A stretch of 64,000 bases of DNA from an uncultured Lachnospiraceae bacterium (GTDB lineage: Bacteria > Bacillota > Clostridia > Lachnospirales > Lachnospiraceae). Position numbers and translations under genes: made by a program. The stretch spans positions 1 through 64,000 of the forward strand of contig CANQAR010000005.1 in the NCBI GenBank assembly GCA_947588845.1, written 5' to 3'. Position 1 is the first letter of the stretch. Every line of letters begins with the position of its first letter. Below the pieces are notes generated by a model that saw only the letters and a program-made list of their open reading frames with translations, ran no database searches and was not told the DNA's origin. Positions 8,197 to 18,199 of this stretch are shown one piece after another.

Positions 8197-10329
8197 ATGG
8201 GCAAGATGGCAGTTATGTTTGATAAACCAGAATATTTTGTAAACCGGGAGTGCAGCTGGATTGAGTTTAACAGGAGAGTTTTAAGCGAGGCGAGAGATAA
8301 GAGCCTGCCTCTTCTTGAACGTCTGAAGTTTCTGAGTATTACGGCTTCGAATCTTGATGAATTTTTCATGATCCGCGTTGCTTCGCTGAAGGATATGGTG
8401 AACGCGAAGTATACGGGGAAAGATATCGCGGGTATGACAGCCCAGGAGCAGCTGAAGGTGATCGGAGAGAAGGCGCATGAGCTTGTAAACCAGCAGTACA
8501 CGACTTATAACCGCTCCCTGCTTCCGGCGCTGCGCCAGGACGGTTTCGAGCTTGTGACGGAGCATGAGGCACTCACAGACAGCCAGAGGGAGTTTGTGGA
8601 TCAGTATTTTGAGGAGAATATCTATCCGGTGCTGACGCCGATGGCGCTCGACTCTTCGCGGCCGTTCCCGCTGATCCGCAACAAGACACTGAATCTCGGC
8701 GCGCTGATCTCCAAAAAAGACGAGAAGAAGAAAACAGAGTTTGCGACGGTGCAGGTGCCGTCCGTGCTCCCGCGCATCATCCGTCTGCCGGACGGAAAAG
8801 AAGGGCAGAAATGCGGGATTCTGCTGGAGGAGGTCATTGAGCGGAATATTTCCAAGCTGTTCCTGAACTACGATGTGGTTTGTGCGCATCCGTACCGGAT
8901 CATGAGAAACGCCGACCTGACGATCGACGAGGATGAGGCGGCGGATCTGCTCAAGGAGATCCAGAAACAGCTCAAGAAGCGTCAGTGGGGCGAGGTTATC
9001 CGTCTTGAGATCGAGGAAGGGATGGAGCCGAAGCTTCTGAAAATTCTGAAAAAAGAGCTGAATGTAAAAGAGGAGGACCTGTATCAGATCAACGGACCGC
9101 TGGATCTGACATTCCTGATGAAACTGTACGGGATCGAGGGCATGGACAAATACCGCTATGCTCCGTACAAGCCGCAGCCGGTGCCGGGAATGAACGACGA
9201 GGAGGATATCTTCACGCAGATTCGAAAAGGGGATATCCTGCTGCACCATCCGTATATGACGTTTGATCCGGTTGTCCAGTTTGTGAAACAGGCTGCCGTT
9301 GATCCGGATGTGCTCGCGATCAAACAGACGCTGTACCGTGTCAGCGGCAATTCTCCGATCGTGGCGGCGCTTGCGCAGGCTGCGGAAAATGGAAAGCAGG
9401 TTTCCGTGCTTGTCGAGCTGAAGGCGCGTTTTGACGAGGAACATAATATTATCTGGGCAAAGATGCTTGAGAAAGCAGGCTGTCACGTGATCTACGGTCT
9501 TCACGGACTGAAGACGCACAGCAAGATCACGCTCGTGGTCCGCAGCGAGGAGGACGGAATCCGCCGCTATGTCCATCTTGGAACAGGAAACTATAACGAT
9601 TCCACGGCGAAGCTTTACACGGACTGCGGAATTCTGACGTGTTCGGAGCCGATCGGCGAGGACGCGACCGCCGTCTTTAATATGCTGTCCGGCTATTCAG
9701 AGCCGAAGAGCTGGAACAGGCTTGCCCTGGCTCCGATCTGGCTGCGAGGCCGCTTCATGCGTCTGATTGAACGGGAAACGCAGCATGCGCGCGATGGCAA
9801 GCCGGCGCGCATCATCGCGAAAATGAATTCTCTGTGCGACAAGGAGATCATCGACGCGCTGTACCAGGCATCCGCGGCGGGCGTGAAGATTGATCTGATC
9901 GTGCGCGGTATCTGCTGTCTGAAGGTCGGAATTCCGGGCGTGAGCGAGAATATCACGGTGCGCTCCATCGTCGGCAATTTCCTGGAACACGCGAGAATCT
10001 TCTATTTTATGAACGGCGGCGACGAGGAATTCTACATGGCGAGCGCGGACTGGATGCCGAGAAATCTGGACAAGCGTGTGGAGATTCTCTTCCCGGTCGA
10101 GGATGACAAGATTCGCGAGGAGGTGCGCCATATCCTCGATATTCAGCTTGAGGATAACGTAAAAGCCCACGTCATGCAGCCGGACGGCAGCTATGAGAAG
10201 ATTGACAAGCGCGGCAAAACGCTTCTGAACTGCCATGATTATTTCTGCGAAGAAGCAAGGAGGCGGGCCTGGCGCAGCCCAGACCCCGTACAGACAAGAG
10301 TCTTCATCCCAATGGAGGCGGAAGACTAG
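8197..10329 (+). CDS. ppk1: Polyphosphate kinase 1
   Basis: This 710-residue protein is a full-length PPK1. The N-terminal helical domain begins YFVNRECSWIEFNRRVLSEA, and the phospholipase D-like catalytic half contains GLKTHSK with the likely phosphorylated histidine at residue 441. The VHLGTGNYN motif follows, and a C-terminal WMPRNLDKRVEI segment closes the fold. It polymerises the gamma-phosphate of ATP reversibly. It is tightly coupled to ppx upstream. ATGs at 8197, 8206 and 8215 are all possible; the conserved sequence begins at FDKPEYF, so the choice changes only a few residues. Confidence 0.95.
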   Translation: MGKMAVMFDKPEYFVNRECSWIEFNRRVLSEARDKSLPLLERLKFLSITASNLDEFFMIRVASLKDMVNAKYTGKDIAGMTAQEQLKVIGEKAHELVNQQYTTYNRSLLPALRQDGFELVTEHEALTDSQREFVDQYFEENIYPVLTPMALDSSRPFPLIRNKTLNLGALISKKDEKKKTEFATVQVPSVLPRIIRLPDGKEGQKCGILLEEVIERNISKLFLNYDVVCAHPYRIMRNADLTIDEDEAADLLKEIQKQLKKRQWGEVIRLEIEEGMEPKLLKILKKELNVKEEDLYQINGPLDLTFLMKLYGIEGMDKYRYAPYKPQPVPGMNDEEDIFTQIRKGDILLHHPYMTFDPVVQFVKQAAVDPDVLAIKQTLYRVSGNSPIVAALAQAAENGKQVSVLVELKARFDEEHNIIWAKMLEKAGCHVIYGLHGLKTHSKITLVVRSEEDGIRRYVHLGTGNYNDSTAKLYTDCGILTCSEPIGEDATAVFNMLSGYSEPKSWNRLALAPIWLRGRFMRLIERETQHARDGKPARIIAKMNSLCDKEIIDALYQASAAGVKIDLIVRGICCLKVGIPGVSENITVRSIVGNFLEHARIFYFMNGGDEEFYMASADWMPRNLDKRVEILFPVEDDKIREEVRHILDIQLEDNVKAHVMQPDGSYEKIDKRGKTLLNCHDYFCEEARRRAWRSPDPVQTRVFIPMEAED

Positions 10330-10349
10330 AGAAAAAGTGAGGCGGACGC

Positions 10350-11408
10350 ATGGACAGAGATCATACAAAAAAAATCCGAATCGGAGACAGGATTATTGGA
10401 GGAGGATCTCCAATCCTGATCCAGTCGATGACGAACACGAAGACGGAGGATGTTGAGGCGACGGTCGCCCAGATCAAAAAACTGGAAGCGGCAGGCTGCG
10501 ACATCATCCGCTGCGCGGTTCCCACCAGGGAGGCCGCGCAGGCTCTGACATCGATCAAACAGCAGATAAAAATTCCGCTGGTCGCGGATATCCATTTTGA
10601 CTATAAACTTGCGATTGCCGCGATTGAGGCAGGGGCGGACAAGATCCGGATCAACCCGGGGAATATCGGAAGCAGCGACCGTGTGCGCGCGGTCGTCGGC
10701 GCGGCGAAAGAGAGGCAGATTCCGATCCGTGTCGGCGTAAACAGCGGTTCCCTTGAGAAGGAAATCCTTGAGCGGGATCACGGCGTGACAGCCGAAGGAC
10801 TTGTGGAGAGCGCGCTCCGGCAGACCGCGGTGATCGAGGATATGGGCTATGACAATCTTGTGATCAGCATTAAATCTTCAGATGTCATGCTCTGCGCGCA
10901 CGCACATGAGCTGCTGGCGAAGAAGACGCAGTATCCGCTGCATGTCGGGATCACGGAGGCAGGCACGCTGCTGTCCGGAAATATTAAATCAGCCATCGGA
11001 CTGGGGATTATCCTTTCCCAGGGGATCGGCGACACGATCCGCGTTTCCCTGACCGGGGATCCGCTTGAGGAAGTCAAGTCGGCAAAGCTGATTCTGCGCA
11101 CGCTCGGGCTGCGCAAAGGCGGGATTGAGGTTGTCTCCTGCCCGACCTGCGGGCGCACGAAGATTGATCTGATCGGTCTTGCCAATCAGGTGGAGACGAT
11201 GGTGGAAGATATTCCGCTTGATATCAAGGTGGCGGTCATGGGATGCATTGTGAACGGCCCCGGAGAAGCCAGAGAAGCCGATATCGGGATCGCCGGAGGA
11301 AAAGGCGAGGGCCTTCTGTTCAAGAAAGGCGTGGCAGTGCGCAAGGTGCCGGAGGCGGAGCTGCTGTCCGCTCTCCGGGAAGAGATTCTCAGCCTGTGCA
11401 GACAGTGA
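10350..11408 (+). CDS. ispG: 4-hydroxy-3-methylbut-2-enyl diphosphate synthase
   Basis: The 352-residue protein is IspG (GcpE) of the methylerythritol phosphate isoprenoid pathway. It reduces the cyclic diphosphate MEcPP to HMBPP with a [4Fe-4S] cluster. The cluster cysteines are visible at C264, C267 (SCPTCGR) and C299 (MGCIVNGPGEA). The N-terminal barrel shows VADIHFDYKLA and RINPGN. It is the short bacterial form, without the central insert of plant enzymes. It lies 20 bases after ppk1. Its last codon and stop are included in a 71-bp tandem duplication. Confidence 0.95.
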   Translation: MDRDHTKKIRIGDRIIGGGSPILIQSMTNTKTEDVEATVAQIKKLEAAGCDIIRCAVPTREAAQALTSIKQQIKIPLVADIHFDYKLAIAAIEAGADKIRINPGNIGSSDRVRAVVGAAKERQIPIRVGVNSGSLEKEILERDHGVTAEGLVESALRQTAVIEDMGYDNLVISIKSSDVMLCAHAHELLAKKTQYPLHVGITEAGTLLSGNIKSAIGLGIILSQGIGDTIRVSLTGDPLEEVKSAKLILRTLGLRKGGIEVVSCPTCGRTKIDLIGLANQVETMVEDIPLDIKVAVMGCIVNGPGEAREADIGIAGGKGEGLLFKKGVAVRKVPEAELLSALREEILSLCRQ

Positions 11409-11542
11409 GCGGGCATATGGCCGGAGAACGCCGCGATGACAGAAGGGCCTGTGCGCCGGGTTTCAATTGCGGACAGTGAACGGGCGTATGGCCGAAGAAC
11501 GCCGCGATGACAGGAAGACCCGTGCACTGGGTTTTGATTCGC
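11401..11542 (+). repeat. 71-bp tandem duplication across the ispG stop
   Basis: GACAGTGAGCGGGCATATGG at 11401 recurs as GACAGTGAACGGGCGTATGG at 11472. The similarity continues through ACGCCGCGATGACAG and the GGGTTT-ATT end, giving two imperfect copies of 71 bp. The first copy begins inside the final ispG codons and contains its stop. The second ends just before the polC ribosome binding site. Confidence 0.8.
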
Positions 11543-11558
11543 CGGGAGAGGAAATAAG

Positions 11559-14500
11559 ATGACAAAACCTTTTTATGATGTGTTTCCTGCGCTGGAGCTG
11601 TCCGGTCAGACAAAAAGTCTGATGGAACACTCCAGCGTTAACCGTATTACGATGAACCGCGGGAGAAATCATCTGAAAATTTATCTGGAAAGCGAGAGGC
11701 TGATCCAGAAAAAATATATTTACGAGACGGAGCAGGCTGTGAAACATCAGCTTTTTTCTGACGCTCCGGTGGATGTCAGGATTATTGAGAAGTTCCTGCT
11801 GTCGCGGCAGTACACGGCGCGGAATCTTCTTCCTGTCTATGAGGACAGTATCCTGACGGAGCTGCGCAATTATAATGTCTTTCTTTACAACATGCTCCGC
11901 GGGGCGAAGAAGGAATTTACGGACGACGACACGCTGCTGCTCACTCTGAAGAATGATGTATTTTCAGGCGCGAAGGAAGAAGAGCTGCTTCAGATTCTGG
12001 AAAAAATCTTCTGCGAGCGGTGCGGCCTGTCCTTAAAGGTTTATGCTTCCCGGGAGGAGGCGGATGAAAGCCGCGCGCGCAGGTTTCATGAACAGGAACT
12101 GGAACAGGAGGTCGCTGAAATATGCAGACGGTACGCTTCTGCGAAAAAGGGAGAGGATTCTGCCGGGAACAGTGAGGAAGAGTGGATCGGAGCGCAGGAT
12201 GGTGCTCTGGAGGAGAAAAACGGTCAGACTGGAAAATCCGGAGAGAAAAAAGGCAGAGCAGGGAAAAAGACGGAAACAGGACTGCAGAAAGGGGCGGTGG
12301 GAAAAGACCGCGGATTCGGAGAACGCCGGAGAAGCGGCTTTCAGCCGGGAGAACGTCCGCTGCGCAGATCAAACAATCCGGACGTCATTTACGGCCGCGA
12401 TTTTGACGGCGAGGATCTGGAGATTGAAAAGATCAGCGGTCCGATTGGAGAAGTTATTATCCGCGGGCAGATTATCGCGCTTGAGCGAAGGGAACTGCGG
12501 AACGAGAAAATCATGCTGATTTTTGACCTTACAGATTTTACGGATACAATCGGAATCAAAATGTTTCTGACAGAGGAACAGGCCGGGGAGCTGACGAAAT
12601 CACTGCAGCAGGGCGGTTTTTACAGAATACGCGGCGTCACCGCGATCGACCGGTTCGACAGTCAGCTGATGATCGGCTCCATTTCCGGAATAAAGAAAAT
12701 AGCGGATTTCCGCGTGAAACGCGTCGATACCGCGGCGGAGAAGCGTGTGGAGCTTCATTGCCACACAAAGATGAGTGATATGGATGGAGTCACGGATGTG
12801 AAGGACATCATTGGCCGCGCCATGGAATGGGGCCATCAGGCGATCGCGATCACAGATCACGGCGCCGTGCAGGCGTTTCCGGACGCGAACCACGCGGTGC
12901 CCAAAGGCAGCGACTTCAAGGTGATCTACGGGATGGAGGCATATCTGGTGGATGATCTGAAGGAGATTGTCTCCAATCAGAAAGGGCAGACACTCGAGGA
13001 TTCGTTTGTCGTATTTGACCTTGAGACGACAGGCTTTTCCCCCACAGCAAATCAGATCATCGAGATCGGAGCGGTAAAAGTCGAAAAGGGGCGGATCACG
13101 GAGCGGTTCAGCACGTTTGTCAACCCAAAGACACCGATTCCGTTCAGAATCGAAGAGCTGACGCACATCAGTGACGAGATGGTCATGGACGCGCCGGAGA
13201 TCGCGCAGATCCTGCCGCAGTTTATGGAGTTCTGCGAAGGGTGTGCGATGGTGGCGCACAACGCGTCGTTTGACATGAGCTTTATCGCGGAAAACTGCAG
13301 CCGCCTGGGACTTTCCTGCGACAAGACGGTCGTCGACACGGTTTCCATGGCTCGTGTGCTCCTGCCTCAGCTGAGCAAATATAAGCTGGACACGGTGGCG
13401 AAAGCGCTGAATATCTCACTGGATCATCATCACAGGGCAGTGGACGACGCGGCCTGCACGGCGGAAATCTTTGTGCGGTTCATCGGCATGCTGCATGCAA
13501 GGGAGATCACAACGCTGGAAGGTCTGAACGAACTTGGCAGTTCTTCCAGAGAGCAGATTAAGAAGCTGCCGACGTTCCACGCGATTCTGCTTGCGAAAAA
13601 TGAGATCGGGCGGATCAATCTGTACCGCCTGGTATCGCTGTCGCACCTGGAGTATTACAGCCGCCGCCCGCGCATTCCCAAGAGTCTGCTTGAGAAATAC
13701 CGGGAAGGGCTGATTCTTGGCTCGGCCTGCGAGGCGGGAGAACTTTTCCGGGCGCTTCTTCGGGGCGCGCCGGAGCAGGAGATCGCGCGGCTTGTCAATT
13801 TCTACGATTATCTGGAGATCCAGCCGCTCGGGAACAACATGTTCATGACAAAAGAAGACTATGAGGATCGAAAGACGGTGGAGGATCTGCGGAATCTGAA
13901 CCGCAGGATCGTAAAGCTTGGCGAGCAGTTTGGCAAGCCGGTCGTCGCGACCTGCGATGTGCATTTTCTCAATCCGGAGGATGAGGTCTACCGCAGAGTT
14001 ATCATGGGATTCAAAGGTTTCAAGGACGCGGATGATCAGGCGCCTTTGTATCTGCGGACGACGGAAGAGATGCTGAAGGAATTTGAATATCTCGGCGAGG
14101 AAAAGGCATACGAGGTCGTTGTGACAAACACGAGGAAAATTGCCGCCGAGTGCGAGCGCATCTCGCCGGTGCGGCCTGACAAGTGCCCGCCGGTCATCGA
14201 GAATTCGGATCAGATGCTGCGGACGCTGTGTTACGACAAGGCGCATGAGGTTTATGGAGATCCGCTTCCGCCTGTTGTGAAAGAACGGCTTGAGCGGGAA
14301 CTGCACTCGATTATCTCAAACGGTTTCGCCGTGATGTACATTATCGCGCAGAAGCTGGTATGGAAGTCGAACGCGGACGGATACCTGGTCGGCTCCCGCG
14401 GTTCCGTCGGTTCGTCGCTTGTCGCGACAATGGCTGGCATCACGGAAGTGAATCCTCTGCATCCGCACTATTACTGCAGCGAGTGTCATTACAGTGATTT

Positions 14501-16085
14501 TGATTCGGAGGAAGTCAGAAAATTTTCCGGTATGGCCGGCTGCGATATGCCGGACAAAAACTGTCCGGTCTGCGGGGCGAAGCTGAAAAAGGACGGGTTC
14601 GATATCCCGTTTGAGACATTCCTTGGTTTTAAAGGAAACAAAGAGCCGGATATTGACCTGAATTTTTCTGGTGAGTACCAGAGCAAGGCGCATAAATACA
14701 CGGAGGTAATTTTCGGCGCGGGGCAGACCTTCCGCGCGGGGACGATTGGTACGCTCGCCGACAAGACGGCGTTTGGCTATGTGCGGACTTACTTTGAGGA
14801 ACATGGCATTCATAAGAGGAACAACGAGATTAACCGGATTGTGCAGGGATGCGTGGGTGTGCGCCGGACGACCGGCCAGCATCCGGGAGGAATCATCGTC
14901 CTGCCGATCGGGGAGGAGATTTATTCGTTTACCCCGGTGCAGCATCCGGCGAACGACACGGAAACGGATATTGTGACGACACATTTTGATTATCACTCGA
15001 TTGATCACAACCTTCTGAAACTTGACATTCTCGGACACGATGATCCGACGATGATTCGTATGCTGGAGGATCTGACCGGGATCGACGCGAGAAAAATTCC
15101 GCTCGATGATCCGTCGGTCATGTCGCTGTTTGCGAGTACGGAGGCGCTCGGGATCAGCCCGGAGGATATCGGCGGCTGCAGGCTGGGGGCGCTCGGCATC
15201 CCGGAGTTCGGCACGGAGTTCGCGATTCAGATGCTGATCGACACAAAGCCGAAATATTTTTCTGATCTGGTTCGGATCGCGGGGCTTTCGCACGGCACGG
15301 ACGTGTGGCTGGGGAACGCGCAGACGCTGATCGAGGAGGGGAAAGCCACGATCTCAACCGCGATCTGCACGCGTGACGACATTATGATCTATCTGATCGG
15401 GAAAGGGCTGGACAGTGAGCTTTCCTTCACGATTATGGAGAGCGTGCGAAAAGGCAAGGGGCTGAAGCCGGAGTGGGAAGCTGAGATGATAAATCACGGC
15501 GTTCCGGACTGGTATATCTGGTCCTGCAAAAAGATCAAATACATGTTCCCGAAGGCCCATGCCGCCGCCTATGTCATGATGGCTTACCGGATCGCCTACT
15601 GCAAGATTTTTTATCCGCTGGCCTACTACGCGGCGTACTTCAGCATCCGTGCGTCGGCGTTTGACTATGAACTGATGTGCCTGGGACGCGACAGGCTGCT
15701 GTACCATATGGCTGATTACGAGAAACGGCAGGATACCCTGACAAAGAAGGAGCAGGACACGTATAAAGATATGAAGGTCGTGCGGGAGATGTACGCGCGC
15801 GGATTTGAATTCCTGCCGCTCGATATCTACAAATCGGAGGCCACAAAATTCCAGATCGTGGACGGGAAACTGCTTCCGGCGCTCTCCACGATCGGCGGTC
15901 TGGGCGACAAGGCGGCGGTAGCGATCGTCGATGCGGTGAAAGACGGGCCGTTTTTGTCAAAGGACGACTTCAGGAACAGGACGAAGGTCAGCAAGACGAT
16001 TATGGATCAGATGACGGACCTGGGGATTCTGGACGGACTGCCGGAGAGCGACCAGCTGTCTCTGTTTGACTTTGGCGGGCAGTGA
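11559..16085 (+). CDS. polC: DNA polymerase III alpha subunit, PolC type
   Basis: The 1508-residue protein is the Gram-positive replicative polymerase. In order, it shows an N-terminal domain, an OB domain (EVIIRGQIIALERRELRNEK), the first PHP segment (ELHCHTKMSDMDG), an inserted proofreading exonuclease (FDLETTGFSP near 487, with AHNASFDMSF and HHRAVDDA), the second PHP part, then the polymerase core with SRGSVGSSLVA, GHDDPTMIRML and a C-terminal helix-hairpin-helix. A lysine/glutamate/glycine-rich low-complexity linker sits at about residues 195-285, longer than I would expect. RBS GGGAGAGG precedes the start. Confidence 0.96.
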   Translation: MTKPFYDVFPALELSGQTKSLMEHSSVNRITMNRGRNHLKIYLESERLIQKKYIYETEQAVKHQLFSDAPVDVRIIEKFLLSRQYTARNLLPVYEDSILTELRNYNVFLYNMLRGAKKEFTDDDTLLLTLKNDVFSGAKEEELLQILEKIFCERCGLSLKVYASREEADESRARRFHEQELEQEVAEICRRYASAKKGEDSAGNSEEEWIGAQDGALEEKNGQTGKSGEKKGRAGKKTETGLQKGAVGKDRGFGERRRSGFQPGERPLRRSNNPDVIYGRDFDGEDLEIEKISGPIGEVIIRGQIIALERRELRNEKIMLIFDLTDFTDTIGIKMFLTEEQAGELTKSLQQGGFYRIRGVTAIDRFDSQLMIGSISGIKKIADFRVKRVDTAAEKRVELHCHTKMSDMDGVTDVKDIIGRAMEWGHQAIAITDHGAVQAFPDANHAVPKGSDFKVIYGMEAYLVDDLKEIVSNQKGQTLEDSFVVFDLETTGFSPTANQIIEIGAVKVEKGRITERFSTFVNPKTPIPFRIEELTHISDEMVMDAPEIAQILPQFMEFCEGCAMVAHNASFDMSFIAENCSRLGLSCDKTVVDTVSMARVLLPQLSKYKLDTVAKALNISLDHHHRAVDDAACTAEIFVRFIGMLHAREITTLEGLNELGSSSREQIKKLPTFHAILLAKNEIGRINLYRLVSLSHLEYYSRRPRIPKSLLEKYREGLILGSACEAGELFRALLRGAPEQEIARLVNFYDYLEIQPLGNNMFMTKEDYEDRKTVEDLRNLNRRIVKLGEQFGKPVVATCDVHFLNPEDEVYRRVIMGFKGFKDADDQAPLYLRTTEEMLKEFEYLGEEKAYEVVVTNTRKIAAECERISPVRPDKCPPVIENSDQMLRTLCYDKAHEVYGDPLPPVVKERLERELHSIISNGFAVMYIIAQKLVWKSNADGYLVGSRGSVGSSLVATMAGITEVNPLHPHYYCSECHYSDFDSEEVRKFSGMAGCDMPDKNCPVCGAKLKKDGFDIPFETFLGFKGNKEPDIDLNFSGEYQSKAHKYTEVIFGAGQTFRAGTIGTLADKTAFGYVRTYFEEHGIHKRNNEINRIVQGCVGVRRTTGQHPGGIIVLPIGEEIYSFTPVQHPANDTETDIVTTHFDYHSIDHNLLKLDILGHDDPTMIRMLEDLTGIDARKIPLDDPSVMSLFASTEALGISPEDIGGCRLGALGIPEFGTEFAIQMLIDTKPKYFSDLVRIAGLSHGTDVWLGNAQTLIEEGKATISTAICTRDDIMIYLIGKGLDSELSFTIMESVRKGKGLKPEWEAEMINHGVPDWYIWSCKKIKYMFPKAHAAAYVMMAYRIAYCKIFYPLAYYAAYFSIRASAFDYELMCLGRDRLLYHMADYEKRQDTLTKKEQDTYKDMKVVREMYARGFEFLPLDIYKSEATKFQIVDGKLLPALSTIGGLGDKAAVAIVDAVKDGPFLSKDDFRNRTKVSKTIMDQMTDLGILDGLPESDQLSLFDFGGQ

Positions 16086-16124
16086 ACCGCCGGCCGGAAC
16101 AGGACAAAGGAACGGGGAGATGAC

Positions 16125-16622
16125 ATGCTTCAGAAATTTTATCCGAATGAGTACGTGGATTCGACGTACGTGATCGATTTTGAGGATCTGTACCGGAAAG
16201 GATACCGGGGGATCATCTTTGATATTGACAATACGCTGGTGCCGCATGGCGCCCCGGCGGACGACCGTGCGCGGGAACTTTTTGCGCGGCTGAAACAGAT
16301 CGGATTTGCATGCTGTCTGATCTCAAACAACCAGAAGCCGCGGGTCGAGATGTTCAACCGCGAGATTCAGGTGCATTTTATTGAAAACGCGCATAAGCCT
16401 TCCAGGAAGAGCTATTTTCGGGCAATGGAGCGGATGGGGACGGATGTCTCGAATACGCTGTTTGTCGGGGATCAGCTCTTTACGGATGTGTACGGGGCGA
16501 ATCGGGCCGGGATTTACTCGATCCTGGTAAAGCCGATTCATCCAAAAGAAGAAATCCAGATTGTGCTCAAGAGATATCTGGAACGTATTGTGCTGTACTT
16601 TTATAAGAAGAGTAAGGAATGA
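16125..16622 (+). CDS. YqeG-type HAD IIIA phosphatase
   Basis: The 165-residue protein is a HAD-superfamily hydrolase of the YqeG type. The nucleophile motif FDIDNTLVPHG has Asp33 and Asp35, motif II is LISNN, and KPSRKSYFRAM with VGDQLFTDVYGANRAG supplies the lysine and the acidic metal site. Relatives include the mitochondrial phosphatidylglycerophosphate phosphatase, so a phosphatidylglycerophosphate role is possible but not shown. It follows polC by 39 bases, probably in the same transcript. Terminal hairpins follow between it and convergent pyrC. Confidence 0.88.
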   Translation: MLQKFYPNEYVDSTYVIDFEDLYRKGYRGIIFDIDNTLVPHGAPADDRARELFARLKQIGFACCLISNNQKPRVEMFNREIQVHFIENAHKPSRKSYFRAMERMGTDVSNTLFVGDQLFTDVYGANRAGIYSILVKPIHPKEEIQIVLKRYLERIVLYFYKKSKE

Positions 16623-16674
16623 AAAGCTGTATCCACGGAAAATGCAGTCCCCGTCAGATTTGCGCCTGGCGGGA

Positions 16675-16705
16675 GCGGGCAGGAGGTGGGTTCCTCTCTG
16701 CCCGC
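16675..16705 (+). terminator. Hairpin between yqeG and pyrC
   Basis: GCGGGCAG-GAGG and CCTC-T-CTGCCCGC form a strong stem of about 12 bp with a short loop, directly after yqeG. It has no clear T tract. It may end transcripts from either convergent gene or only stabilise the 3' end. Confidence 0.4.
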
Positions 16706-16708
16706 CGC

Positions 16709-16750
16709 GCTCGAGGTGATTTCCGGACATTTTGTCCGGAAATTCCGAAA
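16709..16750 (-). repeat. Fragment of the MITE-like element
   Basis: CTCGAGGTGATTTCCGGAC, ATTTTGTCCGGAAAT and TCCGA match the central TTTCC-GG hairpin segment of the full-length copies at 37404 and 60004. Both termini are missing. It abuts the pyrC stop codon. Confidence 0.55.
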
Positions 16751-17983
16751 TTAAGCAGAGGTGAACGCAGTCTCTCCCCGGCAGATCGTGTACTTTACGG
16801 CACCGTAGAGGTTCATGCCCGTGAACGGAGTGTTGCACGCTTTTGAGTGGTAGGTTTTCGGGCAGAACGGCTCGTCCGGATCAAAGATCACAAGGTCGGC
16901 CGGTGCGCCCCGCTCGATCTTTCCGAACGGCAGATGGTAGAGCAGGGCCGGGTTCAGCGTCATTTTCCGGATAAGCTGCGGCAGCGTCAGGTGGCCGGGA
17001 CGGACCAGGCTGGTGATGCCAAGCGCGAGGGAGGTCTCAAGCCCGATGATGCCGCTGGGCGCTTTTTCGAAGGGCAGAGCCTTCTCTTCGGCGCTGTGCG
17101 GCGCGTGGTCGGTTACGATCAGATCAATGGTCCCGTCCGCGAGGCCCTCGATGACGGCCTGGCGGTCTGCTTCCGTCCGCAGCGGAGGGTTCATCTTGGC
17201 GAGAGTGACGTGTTCTTTCAGCGCCTCTTCAGTCAGAGTAAAATGGTGCGGAGTGGCCTCGGCGTAGATATGCGCGCCGAGCGCTTTGGCCGTGCGGACC
17301 AGAGCGACGGAATTGCGGGAGCTGATGTGCTGAATGCTGACGGTCGCTCCGGTGTGGAGAGCCAGCATGCAGTCGCGCGCCACAAGGAGGTCTTCCGCCA
17401 CGTTGGGAGCGGTGGCGTTTGCGCCGCTCTGGCGGATGAATCCCGGATGTTCCTCATGGAAGGAGAGCGGGAGGTCCAGCGCTTTCGCCTTTTCCATGGC
17501 GAGGGATACGAGTCTGTCGTCCGTCAGCGGGATTCCGTCGTCCGTGAATCCGCAGGCGCCGGCCTTTGCGAGCGCTTCAAAATCCGTCAGTTCTTTTCCC
17601 TCAAGGTTTCGGGTAATGGACGCGGCCTGGAGAATCCGGATTTTTTCCCGGGAAGCTCTTTCAAGAATATCATGGAGGATTTCCGGGGAGTCGGCCGCGG
17701 GTTTTGTGTTCGCCATGCAGACGACGGTTGTGAAGCCGCCGGCCGCTGCAGCTTCGGCGCCTGTGTGAAGGTCTTCTTTGTAGGTCAGTCCGGGATCCCG
17801 GAAATGGACGTGGACGTCGATCAGTCCGGGGGCGACGCAGTATCCCGAGGCGTCGATCACTTTTTCGCCGTCGCGCGCGTGCAGCATCCCGATTTCCTGG
17901 ATGACGCCGTTTTCCGTCCGGATATCAGCGACAAATGTCGTAAGATCGCCGGATGACAGGATGGTTCCGTTTTGTATCAGCAT
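16751..17983 (-). CDS. pyrC: Dihydroorotase
   Basis: The 410-residue amidohydrolase has the zinc-binding DVHVHFRDPG (His58, His60), HEEHPG, HISSRNSV and the late metal-binding VTDHAPHSAEEK segment, with a GIIGLETSL substrate motif. It cyclises carbamoyl aspartate to dihydroorotate in pyrimidine synthesis and belongs to the long class I type of Firmicutes. It is transcribed against its neighbours. On the minus strand, AGGAAG lies 8-13 bases before the ATG. No other pyrimidine gene is in the window. Confidence 0.94.
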   Translation of the reverse strand: MLIQNGTILSSGDLTTFVADIRTENGVIQEIGMLHARDGEKVIDASGYCVAPGLIDVHVHFRDPGLTYKEDLHTGAEAAAAGGFTTVVCMANTKPAADSPEILHDILERASREKIRILQAASITRNLEGKELTDFEALAKAGACGFTDDGIPLTDDRLVSLAMEKAKALDLPLSFHEEHPGFIRQSGANATAPNVAEDLLVARDCMLALHTGATVSIQHISSRNSVALVRTAKALGAHIYAEATPHHFTLTEEALKEHVTLAKMNPPLRTEADRQAVIEGLADGTIDLIVTDHAPHSAEEKALPFEKAPSGIIGLETSLALGITSLVRPGHLTLPQLIRKMTLNPALLYHLPFGKIERGAPADLVIFDPDEPFCPKTYHSKACNTPFTGMNLYGAVKYTICRGETAFTSA

Positions 17984-18052
17984 GAAAATTTCTTCCTTTC
18001 TTTTTTATTCATTGTACGTTTAAATCTGCCGTCATGTCAATTACCTAATTAA

Positions 18053-18078
18053 ATCTCAGTGGGGGAGTGAACTGTAAC
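18053..18078 (+). repeat. Solo end of the MITE-like element
   Basis: CTCAGTGGGGGAGTGAAC followed by TGTAAC matches the right end of the full copies (GCTCAGCGGGGATGTGAAC-TGTAAC at 40664-40687), including the exact 12-bp terminal repeat at 18067-18078. The remainder of the element is absent. It lies just upstream of the efp promoter. Confidence 0.6.
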
Positions 18079-18105
18079 GGGAATTCTTCTGTGACAAAAA
18101 AACAG

Positions 18106-18134
18106 TTGAAAAATCCCCGCGGATACGGTAGAAT
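18106..18134 (+). promoter_or_regulatory. Promoter for efp
   Basis: TTGAAA at 18106-18111 and TAGAAT at 18129-18134 are separated by 17 bases, a good housekeeping sigma-factor promoter 66 bases before the efp start. Confidence 0.7.
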
Positions 18135-18199
18135 AAAACAGATTGATATGTTTTGAGAAATAAAATCCGGTTTTGGATAATTTAAGGAGGAGTAACAAC

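Noticed and set aside
16847-17956. Plus-strand reading frame of 369 codons opposite pyrC
   Set aside because: pyrC on the minus strand carries all dihydroorotase metal motifs and a proper start; the plus-strand frame is a codon-bias shadow.
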